From Macquaria australasica (Eukaryota; Chordata; Actinopteri; Centrarchiformes; Percichthyidae): DNA of 64,000 nt. Under the pieces are notes generated by a model. It saw only the letters and a program-made list of their open reading frames with translations, was not told the DNA's origin and searched no databases. Position 1 is the stretch's first letter, and each line of letters opens with the position of its first letter. The position numbers and the translations under genes were made by a program. The DNA is taken from NCBI GenBank assembly GCA_005408345.1, contig SEMN01000888.1, positions 62,001 through 126,000 on the forward strand, read 5' to 3'. Positions 45,104-57,835 of this stretch are shown here, piece after piece.

Positions 45104-46777
45104 CCATGTTGAAACAGTGATTAAGACTGCAGCAGAAATAGAGCGTCTTATATGAATTGATTTTTATGCTACACTCTCTTTTTCCTCTTGTTCTGTCAAG
45201 CTGACTCCTACTCTTTCTTTATCTCTCTCTCCCCTTAAGACCCTCTTCACTCTCATTCTGTTACTCCCCCAGATCTGTTCGTATCTTTCTGTCCATCTCT
45301 TCCTCACTCTTTACAATCCTGCTGACTGGATAAAAATTGAGAAGCGGTCTTATTTTAACTTAATTTTAATCAGGCAGATGCTGGTAGACTTGGACTGCCA
45401 TACAGTATGTTCTCATGCTTGTCTTTACACTTTATTTTCTTATAAACCTAAAGCTCTTCTGGGCAGCTATGCATATTTGTGGTACTATATGGCTCTGAGT
45501 ACCTGTTTGAAAAAGGTGTTTGCTCAGTGCTGATGAACAAATCTCTTTCAGGTTTGGTATGTATTGGGTTTTTCACTGGTACATGCAATCCACTACAAAA
45601 TAAAATAGCTAAATATAGCCACTACAACTAAATATTATTATAAGGTCAATGATTCATAAACATACCTTAAATTACTTTACTCGGTATCAGCATTACCTGT
45701 CAGCATGTTCTGTCCTCTAGTTGCCTTAAAGGGGCAAAATGCTTATTTAGGGACAAGACTCAAAACGTTTGATACGTTTAAAGGTGTAAACGTACATACC
45801 GTATACAGTCAACAAGAAATTTGGGTTTTGCCGGTTTCTGGTTTTGGAAAGCAGAAGTAAAGCGCTTTGCATTGTGGGAAACAGTAGGCTAGAGGTAGAG
45901 ATGCATACATCCGGGTAGTTTTGGCATACTGCAGACTTTTTTGTTTGCATAATGCTTGCTACGTTTTGGCCAAATCAATATGTACTGCTAGTATAGTAGG
46001 CGGTTTTGAATACATCCAATGTCTGTCTAACTGAATGAGGCCAAATGAAATGGCAATTCAGTCTGAGTATCAGGCTACAATAACACAGCAAAATCCAAAA
46101 CTAGATGAGGCAATTACAAGATGTGCAGCTTTAACTAGTTTCAGTATAAAATATTCACAGGCAAAATTGCATCCATAAGAGATGCAGAACGGTGTGTTTC
46201 ACCTTGGGAAAAACAAAAGACAATATGAGATGGAGAAAAAAAATCTCATGTCACATCTTTAATTTGGCACGAATGTTAACTTGTTTGTGTCATTTCCAGG
46301 TTGTTACATGAGCTGTGAGCATTAATGGATTCAACGCTGGAGAGATTCCATTTCTAAAATTACATTTAATTTCAGTTAGTGATGTTGTTATTGTTGATCC
46401 CCTTATGTTGTTGGAACAGCTTTAATTTCCAGCTTTAGTTCAACCTTGTTTCTGAATTTTATTTTTGCTGAGTGTGCCTTTGTGAGCTGTAATGGCATAA
46501 TGGAGTCAGCAGTGCAAAACGTTTTGTTTTTTTATAAACGTGTCACCGGTATGATAAGCTGCCATTGTTCTCGCTGTGCTGTAGTAATGTTTTTAAATTG
46601 TTTATTGGAAATCTGATATGCTCTCTGAGTTTTGTTGAGCTGCTGTAAATAACAAAGTACACTACTTTTCTTTTTTTATAGCTGCTCATAAGGTGTTATT
46701 GATTTTTTTAATTTTATTGCCCTGGGAATGGGTAATACTGATAACTTTTTTTTAATAATAGTTTTCTCTTTTCTGGT
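45104..46777. other. noncoding; possible repeat at 45720-46015
   Basis: GGCATACTGCAGACTTTTTT and AGTATAGTAGGCGGTTTTGA (45927-46008) resemble a fish repeat with CATACT/AGTATG strings, but the ends are unclear. The remainder is unique and AT-rich. No gene. Confidence 0.4.
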
Positions 46778-47131
46778 GACCTGCACATATTTTGTGCATA
46801 TGCCAAAATTAGGGCAGATACAAATTTCAGTTCATAGTTTCATGAATATCTATTGTATCTGTATGCATGCTCTGACGATGAGAACAGATGATAATGCACA
46901 TTTGCATATATAATTAGATGATAATGGTATAGACCTTTTAAAAAGAAGGGGGTATCATTCATCTTCATTAGTAGTATTCTCTAGGCTCATGACCTGCTTA
47001 TTTCTGCACATATATGGCAAAAATAAGAGCTCAACCAAATAGCAGTTCATATTTTCACAAAGATCTATTCCATGTATGTTGGATGTGACAGTGAGAACAA
47101 AATGCCATATGTGTGTGTTTACATGATAATG
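46778..47131. repeat. diverged tandem duplication, ~213-bp period
   Basis: Copy 1 (46778-46926) and copy 2 (46991-47131) share, in the same order, GACCTGC, TGCAYATAT, GGCA/GCCAAAA, CAGTTCATA, TCTATT, TGTATG, GAGAACA and GATAATG, with substitutions and small indels between. About 60 bp of unrelated sequence separates the copies. Noncoding. Confidence 0.6.
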
Positions 47132-47452
47132 TCAACACCCAAATAAACTGTACAATTTGATGAATAAAAGGAAACATGGATCAGCACAGAAGGGGTCTTT
47201 TTTCAGCAGAAAGAGGCTGGGTGTGTGGGTGTGGAGCATATCAGAGGGTGACGTCACACCTACAGGTGATTAATTTGGTATAACGCTCCTGACCCCAGTA
47301 TGATAGTCAAACAGTTACATGTTCACTAAAATTAATTTCTCTTTCTCTTAACCACGTTTGTAGACAGACGAGCGCTCTGTGCTCCTGTGGGTCAAGATCT
47401 TAGAGCAAGGTGTAGAAGTTGTCACACTGGGCAAGAGAAGCCTAACATGCTA
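47132..47452. other. spacer, no feature seen
   Basis: Unique noncoding sequence. Confidence 0.5.
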
Positions 47453-47935
47453 GTCTATAGGTGTCATTTACCCTGGGGACGCTGGGGACATGTCCCCACC
47501 ACTTTTTGAAATGGCCGATTTTACCCCCATCACTTTTTAAAAGTTAAAAATGTTCTGGAAAATACTTTGCACCAAGAAATATTAACTAACAAATGAGAAC
47601 GCTTTGAAAAAGGTTTATTTGTACAATAACAAAACATACAATGCAATGTAAATATAGAATAAAGAAATGCACATTGTCCAATAATTAATATGGATGATCT
47701 TGTGCGGTTGAGTATTTTCGGATTGTCGACTCTGCATAGGCATGTCCTTTTGATGTGGCATTATGCAATTTTTTTCCTGACCTGCCATAATTATCTACTC
47801 TGACCTCACACCAACCCCCTCACCATTACATTGCCTAAAACTGCATATACTGAAGACCTTTTAAGAAATGTCTTTTCATTCGAGCCCTTATGTTCCCACC
47901 ACTTTTCAACACAAAGTCACGCCTTTGTGCTAGAC
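47453..47935. mobile_element. teleost repeat (GGGGACATGTCCCCACCACTTTT)
   Basis: Starts TAGGTGTCATTTACCCTGGG and GACATGTCCCCACCACTTTT. A second CCCACCACTTTTCAACACAA lies at ~47895. I recognise the opening as a dispersed fish repeat. Ends are direct, not inverted, and no ORF is present; boundaries are approximate. Confidence 0.45.
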
Positions 47936-50260
47936 ATTTTATCGTTATGTCATGATGCAACAAGGGTGCTGCATTGGTTTTCCACTATGACCCACTGCAT
48001 GGAATAAAACGAGTCAGAAAACAATGAGCTAGCGGCTCGAGCCTACCACGCTACTAGCATGAACTTTCAGTGGTCAAGTTGCATTGTGGATAATATATTG
48101 ACCAAGATGATGAATGCATGGTCGCCACCTTCACCATATACAACATGATGTAGGACATGTTGTACTGACAAATGTGTTGATTATTTTTTTGAAATACAAT
48201 GCAGACGATGGTTTTGTTTGTAATTTATTAAGCCTCATGTCAAGCACATTTTAATGCCAGTTTTCAAATAGCAGCACATTAAACTGGTAAAGGTATATAA
48301 ACTCTGTTGGTCTGTAATTGATTCCACAGTGGAAAGTGCCCTCAGTTGCTTATTCATATTCACATTTCTCCAGAGAGTTTGATTGATGGCAGCTGTCTCT
48401 GCTTCATCAGGTATGAAACAAAGTGTGGAGAGTGGGGCGGGCCGGGCCGCACCGCTCTGTCAGTCAATCGAGTACCGAGGAGATAGCGGAGCGCTGCTGA
48501 TAGCACTCGCTGCCTCAGGGTTTAGTTCAGGGTTCAGGGGCTCAGGGTTCAAGGTCGACTTTATTACCCTTACCAAAATTCTGTTGGTAGGAAAACAGGA
48601 AACGCATATAATGTGACTGCATATTGCAGTAATTGGCATTCACACTTAGTCACATATTTCTACTCCCTCAAGCATGTCAAGGGCAAGAGTTTATAAATGC
48701 GACTAGTTTGACAAGTTGACAACCTAATTTTATTAACTTTACACCTTTAAATAGGTCAGAGGTCACTACATTTCAACTGAATATGATTTTTGATGACTCA
48801 AAAATAAGCCATGCCACACTGCTTACTTCAAATGGGAATGTTGATTTGCTGTTTGTCTCCACACTCTTACAGTCCACAACACTGTCTGATGATCCAGTCT
48901 CCTGAAAGTCTTTCTTCCTACATTTGTCACAGCTTTGAACATGGACTGTCTCATTGTCACACGCTCCTTTCTACAAATTAATTTCCTCCATCAGAGCTAC
49001 TTTAATTCATTTAATTTCCCTTTCAGTTTCAGTTCATGCATATTCCTATTTGACTGTTTCCCTCAAAGTACATACATTGTGTGGTCATTGTGGTTGTTTG
49101 TTTCAGCAAAAAATGGCATGAAAGACTGGGACAAAGAAAGTAATGCTGTGTACATTGGAACCGTATCAAGGCATGGACCCGTAATATATTTCTCATTTCT
49201 TACTGTGTCTTACCTGGTGAACCCTAAACCCAAGAGGAAAATGTTTAGGTTGATCTACAGTAGCTCTGTACTCTTCAAGGTTACAAGGAACAGTCCAGTA
49301 AGAACAAGGTGGAGATAAATTTGGTTCCTTTTGCAGTACATTAACAGGACTTTATTGTAAACCTTCAATGTGGATAAAAAAGTGATTTTGATGTCTGCAA
49401 CTTATGATTCTGTTCTTTTATTTCTGAGGAAAAAATGGAGGAAATTGCTTTCCACAGTCAAAGAAATTGTTTGTACTGTTTCAGTGCCTGGGGCCCAAAG
49501 TGAATTAGGCAGAGGAGCTTTCATGCCCTCTGCTTCGTCTCTGCTAAAATCACTGGAAAAGGATTTTGAAAATAGAAAAAGCACATTCTGCCGTTCCATC
49601 CATCATTCTGTTGTTTTATTTTGTTCTCCTGACCTTTTCAATAATTTGATGGCAGTTTTTATACTATTGACGTATTCCTTGAGGTACTTGGTTCTTGTAG
49701 AACACTGCTAGAATACCATGACTATGTCATATTGTTGCTCAAACAGTCGTGCACTACAGTGTTATCAGTGATCACAAACTCACCAAACAAGCCATAACTG
49801 CAATGAGCAACTGGATTCCCTGCCCTCATCTTTCTTAGAACCTAAGAAATGGCTAAGGAATGGGCTGCAAATCCCCTGCTTCTAACCTCCACTGGGAGAC
49901 ACCTCACTTTCCATCCAGCCTGCTCGGACTCGGACACAAGGACAATGTCAGGTCGCAGGGTGATGGCTGCAATATGGCTGGGGAACTTCAGCTGACTCTC
50001 TTGAAAATCTTTTTTATTTATTTAATGCCATGTGGAGACAGACTTGTTCTTGTTTGTGCCTGTCAGTTTTGTGGTTTGTGAGTAATATTTTATTAACTTG
50101 CCTTTAGGAGTTCCCCTTAACAAAAAATGAGATTTAAACTTGTATATCCCCTGCATCTGTATAAGATGCATTAAGATGAAGTTGAGGAGTGATGAATGCT
50201 CTACCTTTATAGCACTAGAGACATATTAGCAATTGTCAGTCTCGTGGATGAAAATAACAT
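47936..50260. other. unique sequence, no gene seen
   Basis: Includes a GC-richer patch at 48430-48560 with repeated CAGGGTT strings. Frames of 127 (48935-49318) and 113 (49370-49711) codons on the plus strand were inspected; neither shows a domain, a sensible start context or codon bias, so neither is called. Confidence 0.5.
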
Positions 50261-50541
50261 TGTCACTGCCCGATCCGTACTGGAAACCCGAATTGTTCTG
50301 CGCTAAATTACTTAATTCAAGCAATGCAAGTGTTTAACAACTTTTTTGTTAATGAATAACACAATTAGCTCCATATATTAGACATTCATTACCAAAACAA
50401 GAAAATGTGTATTTATTAAATAAGAAAAATTAAAATCTTCTATTTCATAAATTAAATTCCAGAAACTAAATGGCTTCGACAGCCGCATTTTCGCAGACGC
50501 ACAGAACAAATAGGGTTTCTGGTATGGATCGGGCAGTGACA
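50261..50541. mobile_element. MITE with ~42-bp TIRs, 281 bp
   Basis: The left end begins TGTCACTGCCCGATCCGTAC and the reverse complement of the right end begins TGTCACTGCCCGATCCATAC. Identity continues through GAAACCC and TTGTTCTG, giving ~42-bp inverted repeats with about seven mismatches. The interior is AT-rich with no ORF. AACAT abuts the left end and lies three bases beyond the right end, so target duplication is unresolved. Superfamily is not assigned. Confidence 0.75.
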
Positions 50542-53067
50542 GACAACATGGAGATATTGTCTTTTCATCATTTTAGAGCAATTTAAATTCACCTGCGGTG
50601 TTGTAATGAAGAACCAAAGTCACACCCTTGTCCTACCTAACCAGTGAGTGACAGAAACCCCCCAAAATATGCTTCTGCTCTTCAGAAAGACCAAACTGAG
50701 TTAGAGATGCCAGTGGAACAGAGGCTAGCTAGGAAAGGAGATGGGACTTTGGCTGTCTATAACTAATGAAACCATATCAACTAATCACAGCTAGAGAAGG
50801 TGACAGGCAGCTTGTGAAGCTAGCCTATCAGAGCGTTTCACCTGGATAGAACCATATTGGCTTGTGAATTTCTGGGTTAAAGACAAAGTAACAGTATAAT
50901 TAATTAAAAAACAGTTTTTAAATAGTTATGTTACCTGAAAAAAATGCAATTGTGTTTCTTGGATACTATATAATGGAATACAATGGCTGAAAAGATACTT
51001 GCATTGCTTATTTTTAATCTTCAGTGCAGTGACGTGGGGGTGAGATGGTCTGTTTACTGTTGAAGAGCGTCCAAACGACAGTCCTGGTAGTGTGTTTCTT
51101 CTGGCTGCAGTTTGCTTCAACAGTCTACAGACTCTGTCTCTATCACTGACAGTGACTGAGTGCCTGGACTCTGCTTTTGCCTCTGATGGAGCACACAGAC
51201 TGCTTTTGTGAATGGAACTGCATGTGTGTGTGTGTGTGTGTGTGTGTGCGTGGGCACCAAAGGCAGGGTATGGAGAGACGTGGTGTGAGGAAATGGTGAG
51301 GAAAGAAGGATGGAGAGAGTGAAAGAAAATAACTTAATTGGTTTTGTCAACTGTTTTCATCAAAATTGAAAACTGTGATAACTGGAGTGTGACATGGTTA
51401 CAAGTATGTGTGAGAGAGGGACAGACACACACAGACATGGAGGAAGGAACACACAGGGAGATACAGAAAAAGAAAAAAAGACAACCAGGTAACAAAGAAG
51501 TGGCAGATTTTTGCCATCGCCTTAATTCCTTGTTCTTCTAGTCTGCCACCAAGAAATATCTAAATATTAGTCTGTAATGAGCAATGTTATTTTTCTCCTG
51601 TCATCATTCCTGACCATGAAATGTCTAAATCACTGATGTTTGACACAGTAAGAACCTGCTTTTGTCTGTTTTAGTCTGTTTAGTACAGTGTGACGCAAAG
51701 GTAATGAGTCACTGTTGAAGAAATGTAATTATTGACAGTAGCGAGACACAGACAGATGGTTTTCCTAGAAGCTAGCAGATCAAACAACAGTGAAAGCACC
51801 GGTGAATATTGGAGAACTGGTGCTTCCAAAGAGGACACTGAAGGGATGTCCATTTTCCCCTTTTGTGGATGATAAAGTTGTATTATACTGTATATCCATG
51901 TTTCTGTTTCTGATAGATGCTTAGGCAAGTAGGTGTTTGCTAACAGGTTAGCCATAGCAACTTAGTAAGCTAACTGCTTGTTTTTGAATTTCCCTGCCCC
52001 CAAAAAAATGTTTATTGAAGCTTTAGTTTTGATGTTTTATTGTTCAAGTGAGCAGACTACAATAATACTTTGTTGCATCCCTAACAAAGATCATTGTCCT
52101 CCCAAGAAAAACTACAGCATTGGTTGTTTCAGCAAATGTCCAATAAGAAGAAGTTAGTTTTCAAGTGACAAAGCTGGACATACAACAGTTGGCAAGTTGG
52201 CATAGGGAGGAGGTCAGAGTGGATGGAGGGTCAAATGAATGGTGGACATGGGTGATCTCTGTTCATTTCCTGTTTCCTACCAACAATACACCTTTTCCTA
52301 TTCTTATTACTTACCGTGACAACAAAGGTATCTGAACCCTAACCATAGTTTTGTCAGATCTGAAAACGCTTTAATTTTGTAATGGTGTTTTGCAATTATT
52401 TTGGAAGACACTGACTATTGATGCTGTCTTGCCAATAGGGGCATCAGATCCGACCACATTTAGGATATAAAACACTTGTTGCACTAAACACCTATTGAAA
52501 GATCAATGGATTATTTTAAGTTGAAATTGTGAGGTAACCTTTTGAACCTAAGGCTCTTGCGCCCCGTTTATAATACCCTTTATTATGACAGGCCCTTTAT
52601 CACATCTGGTTTTTGGTTTATGAGTATTTCTGAGTAAGCCTTTATGTACAAAGAGTTGAAGCGGCTGTATGAGTTTTTGTAAAATGTCCTGCAGAGTACT
52701 GTCTTTGTGGACAGTCGTAGTTTTGTTTTTCCTTCCTATGATAAAAAAAAAAAAAGAGAGAGTATGGAGCAGTCCCCTGGACGAAAAGGTCACATTTTAT
52801 TAAAAAAATAGACTATGATGGAGGCAGAGCTGACTGCTAGGGGATTTGTGTGCAAAGGTCTATTAGGATGCCCCTTCCTGTTCACATTACCAATTTGATT
52901 TTCCTCAGCTATTCATATGACTTATTTCAATGATCATACCTGTTTCCGCTATCTGACGGAAAGCACATACATATTCCCATCTACAATCCAAGTACCTGCA
53001 ATAATGATACTGGCTAATGGAGTGGAAAGCTTCCTGTGCACTTAGAGCTTCTCTCCAGGTTAATGAG

Positions 53068-53103
<36 letters not shown>

Positions 53104-53216
53104 ACCAGTTGAACTCCATCCTCAGGGTATAATAGGAATAAATTAATATAAGAACAGCCCATTGTTTTAGCAGTATGCATTATGTTATATATGTGTATTA
53201 CTGCTGCTTTTAGTTC
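50542..53216. other. noncoding; GT and GA microsatellites
   Basis: (GT)n at 51223-51249 and (TG)10 running into (GA)7 at 53069-53103. Other sequence is unique; no exon-like frame is supported. Confidence 0.55.
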
Positions 53217-54385
53217 AGGAAGGCTAGTAAGTTAAAGTGTGGACAGATGAAGCTACAGCAGCTCTACAGGACTGTTTTGAGTGCATAGACTGGCACATGT
53301 TCAGAGATGCCGCCACCCAGGAGAACCACGTTAATAGTTGATGATGTGGTGATCACAAAGACATTAAAATCATTCTCCAACCAGAAAGCCTGGATGACTG
53401 AATGGAGACGCGAGGGCCCTATCCAGAGCCAAAAAAAAGCTGCCTTTTGGTCAGGTGACAAGGAAGCATACAGCACTGCCAGAGCGAGACTGACAGCTGG
53501 CATCAAGGATGCAAAGCGAAGGCATCAGGAGAGACTGGAGAGAGACCTCAACACCAACAACACCAAAGATATGTGGCAGGCGATCTAGACCATCACAGGC
53601 TACAAAAGCAGGAGCACCTCCATCATGTGGGAGGCCATGTTACCAGATGTGCTTAACACCTTTTATGCTTTGATCTCCTAAACAAAGAGTCAGCTGTCAA
53701 GTCTTCTCCTCCTCCAGAGGACCGGCCACCCGCAGTATCCAGAGCGGATGTGAGAACCCTGCTGAGAGTAAATGTGAGTAAAGCTGCTGGGCCTGACAAC
53801 ATCATTGGCCGTGTACTAAGAGCATGTGCCAACCAGCTAGTCAATCTCCACTGCCCTACACTGTCTTCATACCTTGAAAATAAGAACACCTGCTGCTATT
53901 TGTTGAAGCATGTAGCATTCAACACAATAAACCGAAACTTAGCACTTAGAAACTTAGCACACTGGGCTTGAGTACCACACTCTGCAACTGGACATATGAC
54001 TTCCTTACAATCAGACCCCAGACAGTTCGGGTTGGCAGTCACACCTCCTCCACTCTAGTGCTGAACACCATAGCCCCCCAGGGCTGTGTACTCAGCCCCC
54101 TCTTGTTCACGCTGTACACCCACGACTACAACCTTTGACATGGGGAGAACTCTGTTGTGAAGTTTATGGATCACACTACCAACATCGGCCAGAGTTCAGA
54201 CAATGATGAGACTTCATATTGTGAGGAAATTAACAATCTTGCAGGATGGTGCGACAGCTTACTGTTCAATGTCAACAAAACCAAGCAAAACCAAGGAGCT
54301 GAACGTTGATTTTAGGAAAAGGACACGCACCCCTGTCTACATCAGTGGAGCTGAGGTGGAGCAGGTGAACAGTTTTAGGTTCTGA
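53217..54385 (+). pseudogene. LINE ORF2 remnant, catalytically dead
   Basis: The plus-strand frame fragments give, in order, VWTDEATAALQDCFECIDWH (53236 on), NQKAWMTEWRREGPI, DKEAYSTARARLTAGIKDAK, the RT start KAAGPDNIIGRVLRACANQL (~53779), AFNTI (~53910), then PRAVYSAPS and TKELNVDFRKRTR up to VEQVNSFRF (54382). It is a fish L2/jockey-like ORF2 linker plus RT. There are several stops and frameshifts and a deletion of roughly 75 residues near 53850. Motif A Asp is lost, and motif C reads FMDH where the family has FADD (~54168). Endonuclease and C-terminus are missing. Confidence 0.8.
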
Positions 54386-57043
54386 TTTCCAACATGGCTG
54401 CTATCAAAAGATCTGTTATAAACTGTAGTGAGTTTGTTTTAATATTATTAATATTTTTACATGTTGTAGCTGAAACTAGTCTTGACTGAGACTGTGCAGT
54501 GATACAAAACTCAGCTTCTCTGCAGAACAGACAAATTGTCTGCATTTCGAGCCATCTGCTGCTCCATATTTTTCTGTGTTGTTTTGTTTTGTTGTCACTG
54601 GACAAAAGTGACCAGGGGTTCCATGCTTATGTTCAGTGGAGCACCCATGTGGCTGTTTAATTGATCCATAGAGTGTGAGTATAAAAGCTAAAGGTTCTGG
54701 CCGTGCACAAAGGTCAATTAAAACATGTAGTGTGACTTAACGTAATGTACAAGACACACAGTTTTGTTTTCTCAAAACACAGTTTTCACTAAATGCTACC
54801 CTGCAAAAATCTCTTACACACATAACTTATTAAGTGTGTCAATAATAGTCTTTAATAACATATTTTCTTAAAACAAGTAACAATATAGCGCAATAGTGCA
54901 GTAAAACGATTTAAGTGTATTTCAAGCATTTTCTAGTATCTATCTTGACAAAAGGTAGAAAAAGACAATACACTGCACTAAAAAAAGTTGACTTCTACTG
55001 AAACCAGTTTAAATATTGTTGCTGCCCTGGCAGATTTACTTGATTTAATTTGACTTTAATGACTCATTTACAGACAAAAATGACAATAAGAACTTTTGGA
55101 GAAGTTAATTTGCTTCAAAAACAAGTGAAATTATATGATCCCACAAGCACATACTGCATTTTCTCAATATGACACCAGGGCATTAGGAGCTTCCAAATCT
55201 CACAACAGGTTAAACTATGTGTGTGGAATTATCTCTGTCCAAAGCCTTTCTTGAGAAAACCAGAATTAAAGCCTCAGTATAGGCCGGTTTCCTTGACAGT
55301 TTTCTAGTCTGTTGATTTCACTGAATTTCAGCCAAGGTCCACTCTCTCTGACATGCCATGAAGTCACTGTCCACATCCTCATCCCCCTCTTATAGGCTCC
55401 CTCCTCTGATTTGCTCCAGTGTTTTGCTCCTGTGATAAAGGAATGGAAACGTACTGCCACGCCACTGGGATGACTGGAGAGGAGGAAATGTAATGATAAT
55501 TGTGTCAAATAACGAAATCACAATGAGATTTGGCGAGCCATGAATATCTGCAGTGGTTGCTGAAGAAATAAGTTGAGGTTTTTGCTTGATCACGGCCTCA
55601 CTGCGGGCTACACACACACGCATGTTTGTGTGTGCTACATACAGTATGTGTGAAAGACGAGGAATGTATGCAGTCATCTCAGAATGATGCTGTTGTGTTT
55701 ATGTATCTCTCCTTAATCTGTGTATTCTAATGTCTCTGCATTACTCTCAATGTTATGACTTTGTGTCTGTATTCATGGCAACTGTGTGTGTGTGTGCGTG
55801 TGTTTATCTGTTTTAAGTAGCTCTTGTCCATTAGTGAAAGCTGCTGTAAACAGCTGTGTGTTTTTGTCTCTGTTGGAGTGAGCAGTGGTTGCCAGGCTCT
55901 CCATCAAACTCCAGGGAAGTCAGGTTCTTTGTATGGAGTGTATGTGTGACTGTCTCTCTCTCTCTCTGTCTATCTCTTTATCTGTCTGCAGTACATCTTT
56001 GAATTTCCATTATTATTAACCTTTACTAGACTTAACACGACTGAATGTCCTTATCTAAATCCTTACCTTAATATTTATAATTGTTGCTCTAATCTTTATG
56101 TTAACCTCATAACATTAATATTACATTTGGCATCGCAGGTTATTAAAGTTCTCACCTTAAGCCTTGACTTAGGCTATGACACATGAAAAAGTGGTACCAC
56201 ACACCCATTATTCTGCTATTCATAAACACATTCCCAATTATTATTATTATTATGTTAACATAAGCAACAGTTTACATTCACATTACACATGTTTTTAAAA
56301 GGGTAGCAAGCATGTGGAAGGAGAATTGTTTATGTGTAGTTGCATGTAAGTGAGCAACTCTCAAGTGCACTCAATTTGGCGTGCTGCTGCCATTTTCAGT
56401 AATGCAATGTTATATGAGTTGTATTCTTCTGAATTAAATGCTAAAACAACTTTGAAGAGTGGAGTGGAGTTGGGAGTCTTGCTGTTACAAAGTCTAAATT
56501 GAACATGATTAGGTGTTGTTGATTCTTGTTTTCCACTTCATTGGATGTCTCTATTCACGTATCTAGACCACCACTTCCTGTTGTTACCGTTATTCTTTTT
56601 TTAATTTATTTTTGTGATGCTGCAGACAGCAGGGGTGCAACCAGGCTCTGAATGATAAAATTAAATATGACGTCAAGCTGGTCCAGTTGTTCATACAACA
56701 GGATACCCAATCAATCCCTTAACTGACAACATGGACATAGAATGTTTTTTGTTTTTTTTCTAAAACTAAGCTACATTTTAACACTTAGTCGGATGCATAA
56801 TTGCTCAGAACGATACAGTTAACACCTAAAGGTGCTGTAGAGAGAGGGGAGGAAGACAAGGGTGGTTATGTTACAGCTTATTTTCTAAAAATATCCACTT
56901 TGAAACAGTCCGTGCAGGGAGACCAGAAGGGAGAGCTGGAGATGTAAAAACATCCAGGAGCAGGTGGGTGATTCTGGGAATTAGCAGTAATAGCATTAAT
57001 AGGTGAATCTGGTAAGCCTGGTAAGAGGAGCAAATTTACATCA
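54386..57043. other. noncoding; small GT and CT repeats
   Basis: Short GT strings at ~55783-55803 and CT at 55950-55970; AT-rich DNA at 56030-56290. No exon-like frame or bounded element. Confidence 0.5.
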
Positions 57044-57057
57044 CCACCAGAGGGCAC
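57044..57057 (+). promoter_or_regulatory. consensus CTCF core motif
   Basis: CCACCAGAGGGCAC matches CCASYAGRKGGCRS at all 14 positions. It lies in apparently unique sequence directly before a purine tract, so it is the best candidate architectural site in the window. Occupancy unknown. Confidence 0.45.
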
Positions 57058-57067
57058 CACCTTCACA

Positions 57068-57385
57068 CCATATGAGGCCAGGGAGAAGGCAGTGAAGCTG
57101 GTGAGGGGGGGAGAAGAAGGGAGGAGAGAGGAGACAGGGAAGAGGATGGAGAGGTGGGGAAGTAAGGATGAGGAGAGGAGAGACAGATAGACAGCAATAG
57201 AAGACAGAAAAGGGGATCGTGGAAAGGAAGGAAGGAATAGAAAGGAGGGTGGAGGAGAAGGGCAGGAGATAAAGAGATGATGAAGAAATGAGAGGAAGGT
57301 AAGAGAGGAATGACAGGGAGAGAGGAAAAGGAAAAAGGGGAGGTTTACAAAGACTGAAAAAGAGAAGCTGAAAGAAAGAAAGAGT
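57068..57385 (+). repeat. ~315-bp polypurine tract
   Basis: The plus strand is overwhelmingly A/G with GGAGAGAGGAG, GGAAGGAAGGAA and AAAGAAAGAAAG blocks. The 172-codon minus-strand frame rich in Leu, Ser and Pro is an artefact of this composition. Confidence 0.85.
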
Positions 57386-57594
57386 TGGCCTACTTATTGT
57401 GAATAATTTTCTGTTAATTTGAATATTGCTCATATTTATTCTAACTGATGTGAATGTATTATACGTATTTATCATGCTGTCCAAACTCAGTACGGGAGGA
57501 GTGTGGCATCTACACAAACACAGATGTACTTCTATACTTGTGGTGACCTTCACTGACATAATGCAATCCCAGGCCCCTAAACTTCACCTACTGT
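57386..57594. other. spacer, no feature seen
   Basis: Short unique noncoding sequence between the purine tract and the retroposon 3' end. Confidence 0.5.
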
Positions 57595-57835
57595 ATTCAA
57601 TTCAATTCAATTCAGTTTTATTTATATAGCGCCATATAACAAAGTTATCTCAGGGCACTTTTTCGAATAGAGCAAGTCTAGACCGACTCTTTATATTTAC
57701 AGAGACCCAACAGTTCCCACCATGAGCAGCACTATGCGACAGTGGCAAGGAAAAACTCCCTTTTAACAGGTAGAAACCTCGAGCAGAACCAGGCTCAAGG
57801 TGGGCGGTCATCTGCCTCGACCGGTTGGGTTGAAG
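57595..57835 (-). mobile_element. LINE/SINE 3' end with ATTGA tail
   Basis: On the minus strand the order is CCTGTTAAAAGGGAGTTTTT, CCTTGCCACTGTCGC, GCTCATGGTGGGAACTGTTG, TCTAGACTTGCTCT, GGCGCTATATAAATAAAA, then TGAATTGAATTGAATTGAA, a (ATTGA)n tail. This is a widespread teleost retroposon 3' terminus. The tail at the left end sets minus orientation; the insertion is 5'-truncated. It shares the CTGTTAAAAGG...GGGAGTTTT block with 6716-6944. Confidence 0.8.

Noticed and set aside
48935..49711. Two plus-strand frames of 127 and 113 codons
   Set aside because: No family motif, no splice-site context and AT-driven composition; treated as chance.
57041..57559. 172-codon minus-strand frame with hydrophobic look
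   Set aside because: Covers the 57068-57385 purine tract; Leu/Ser/Pro composition is expected from the complement and is not a membrane protein signal.
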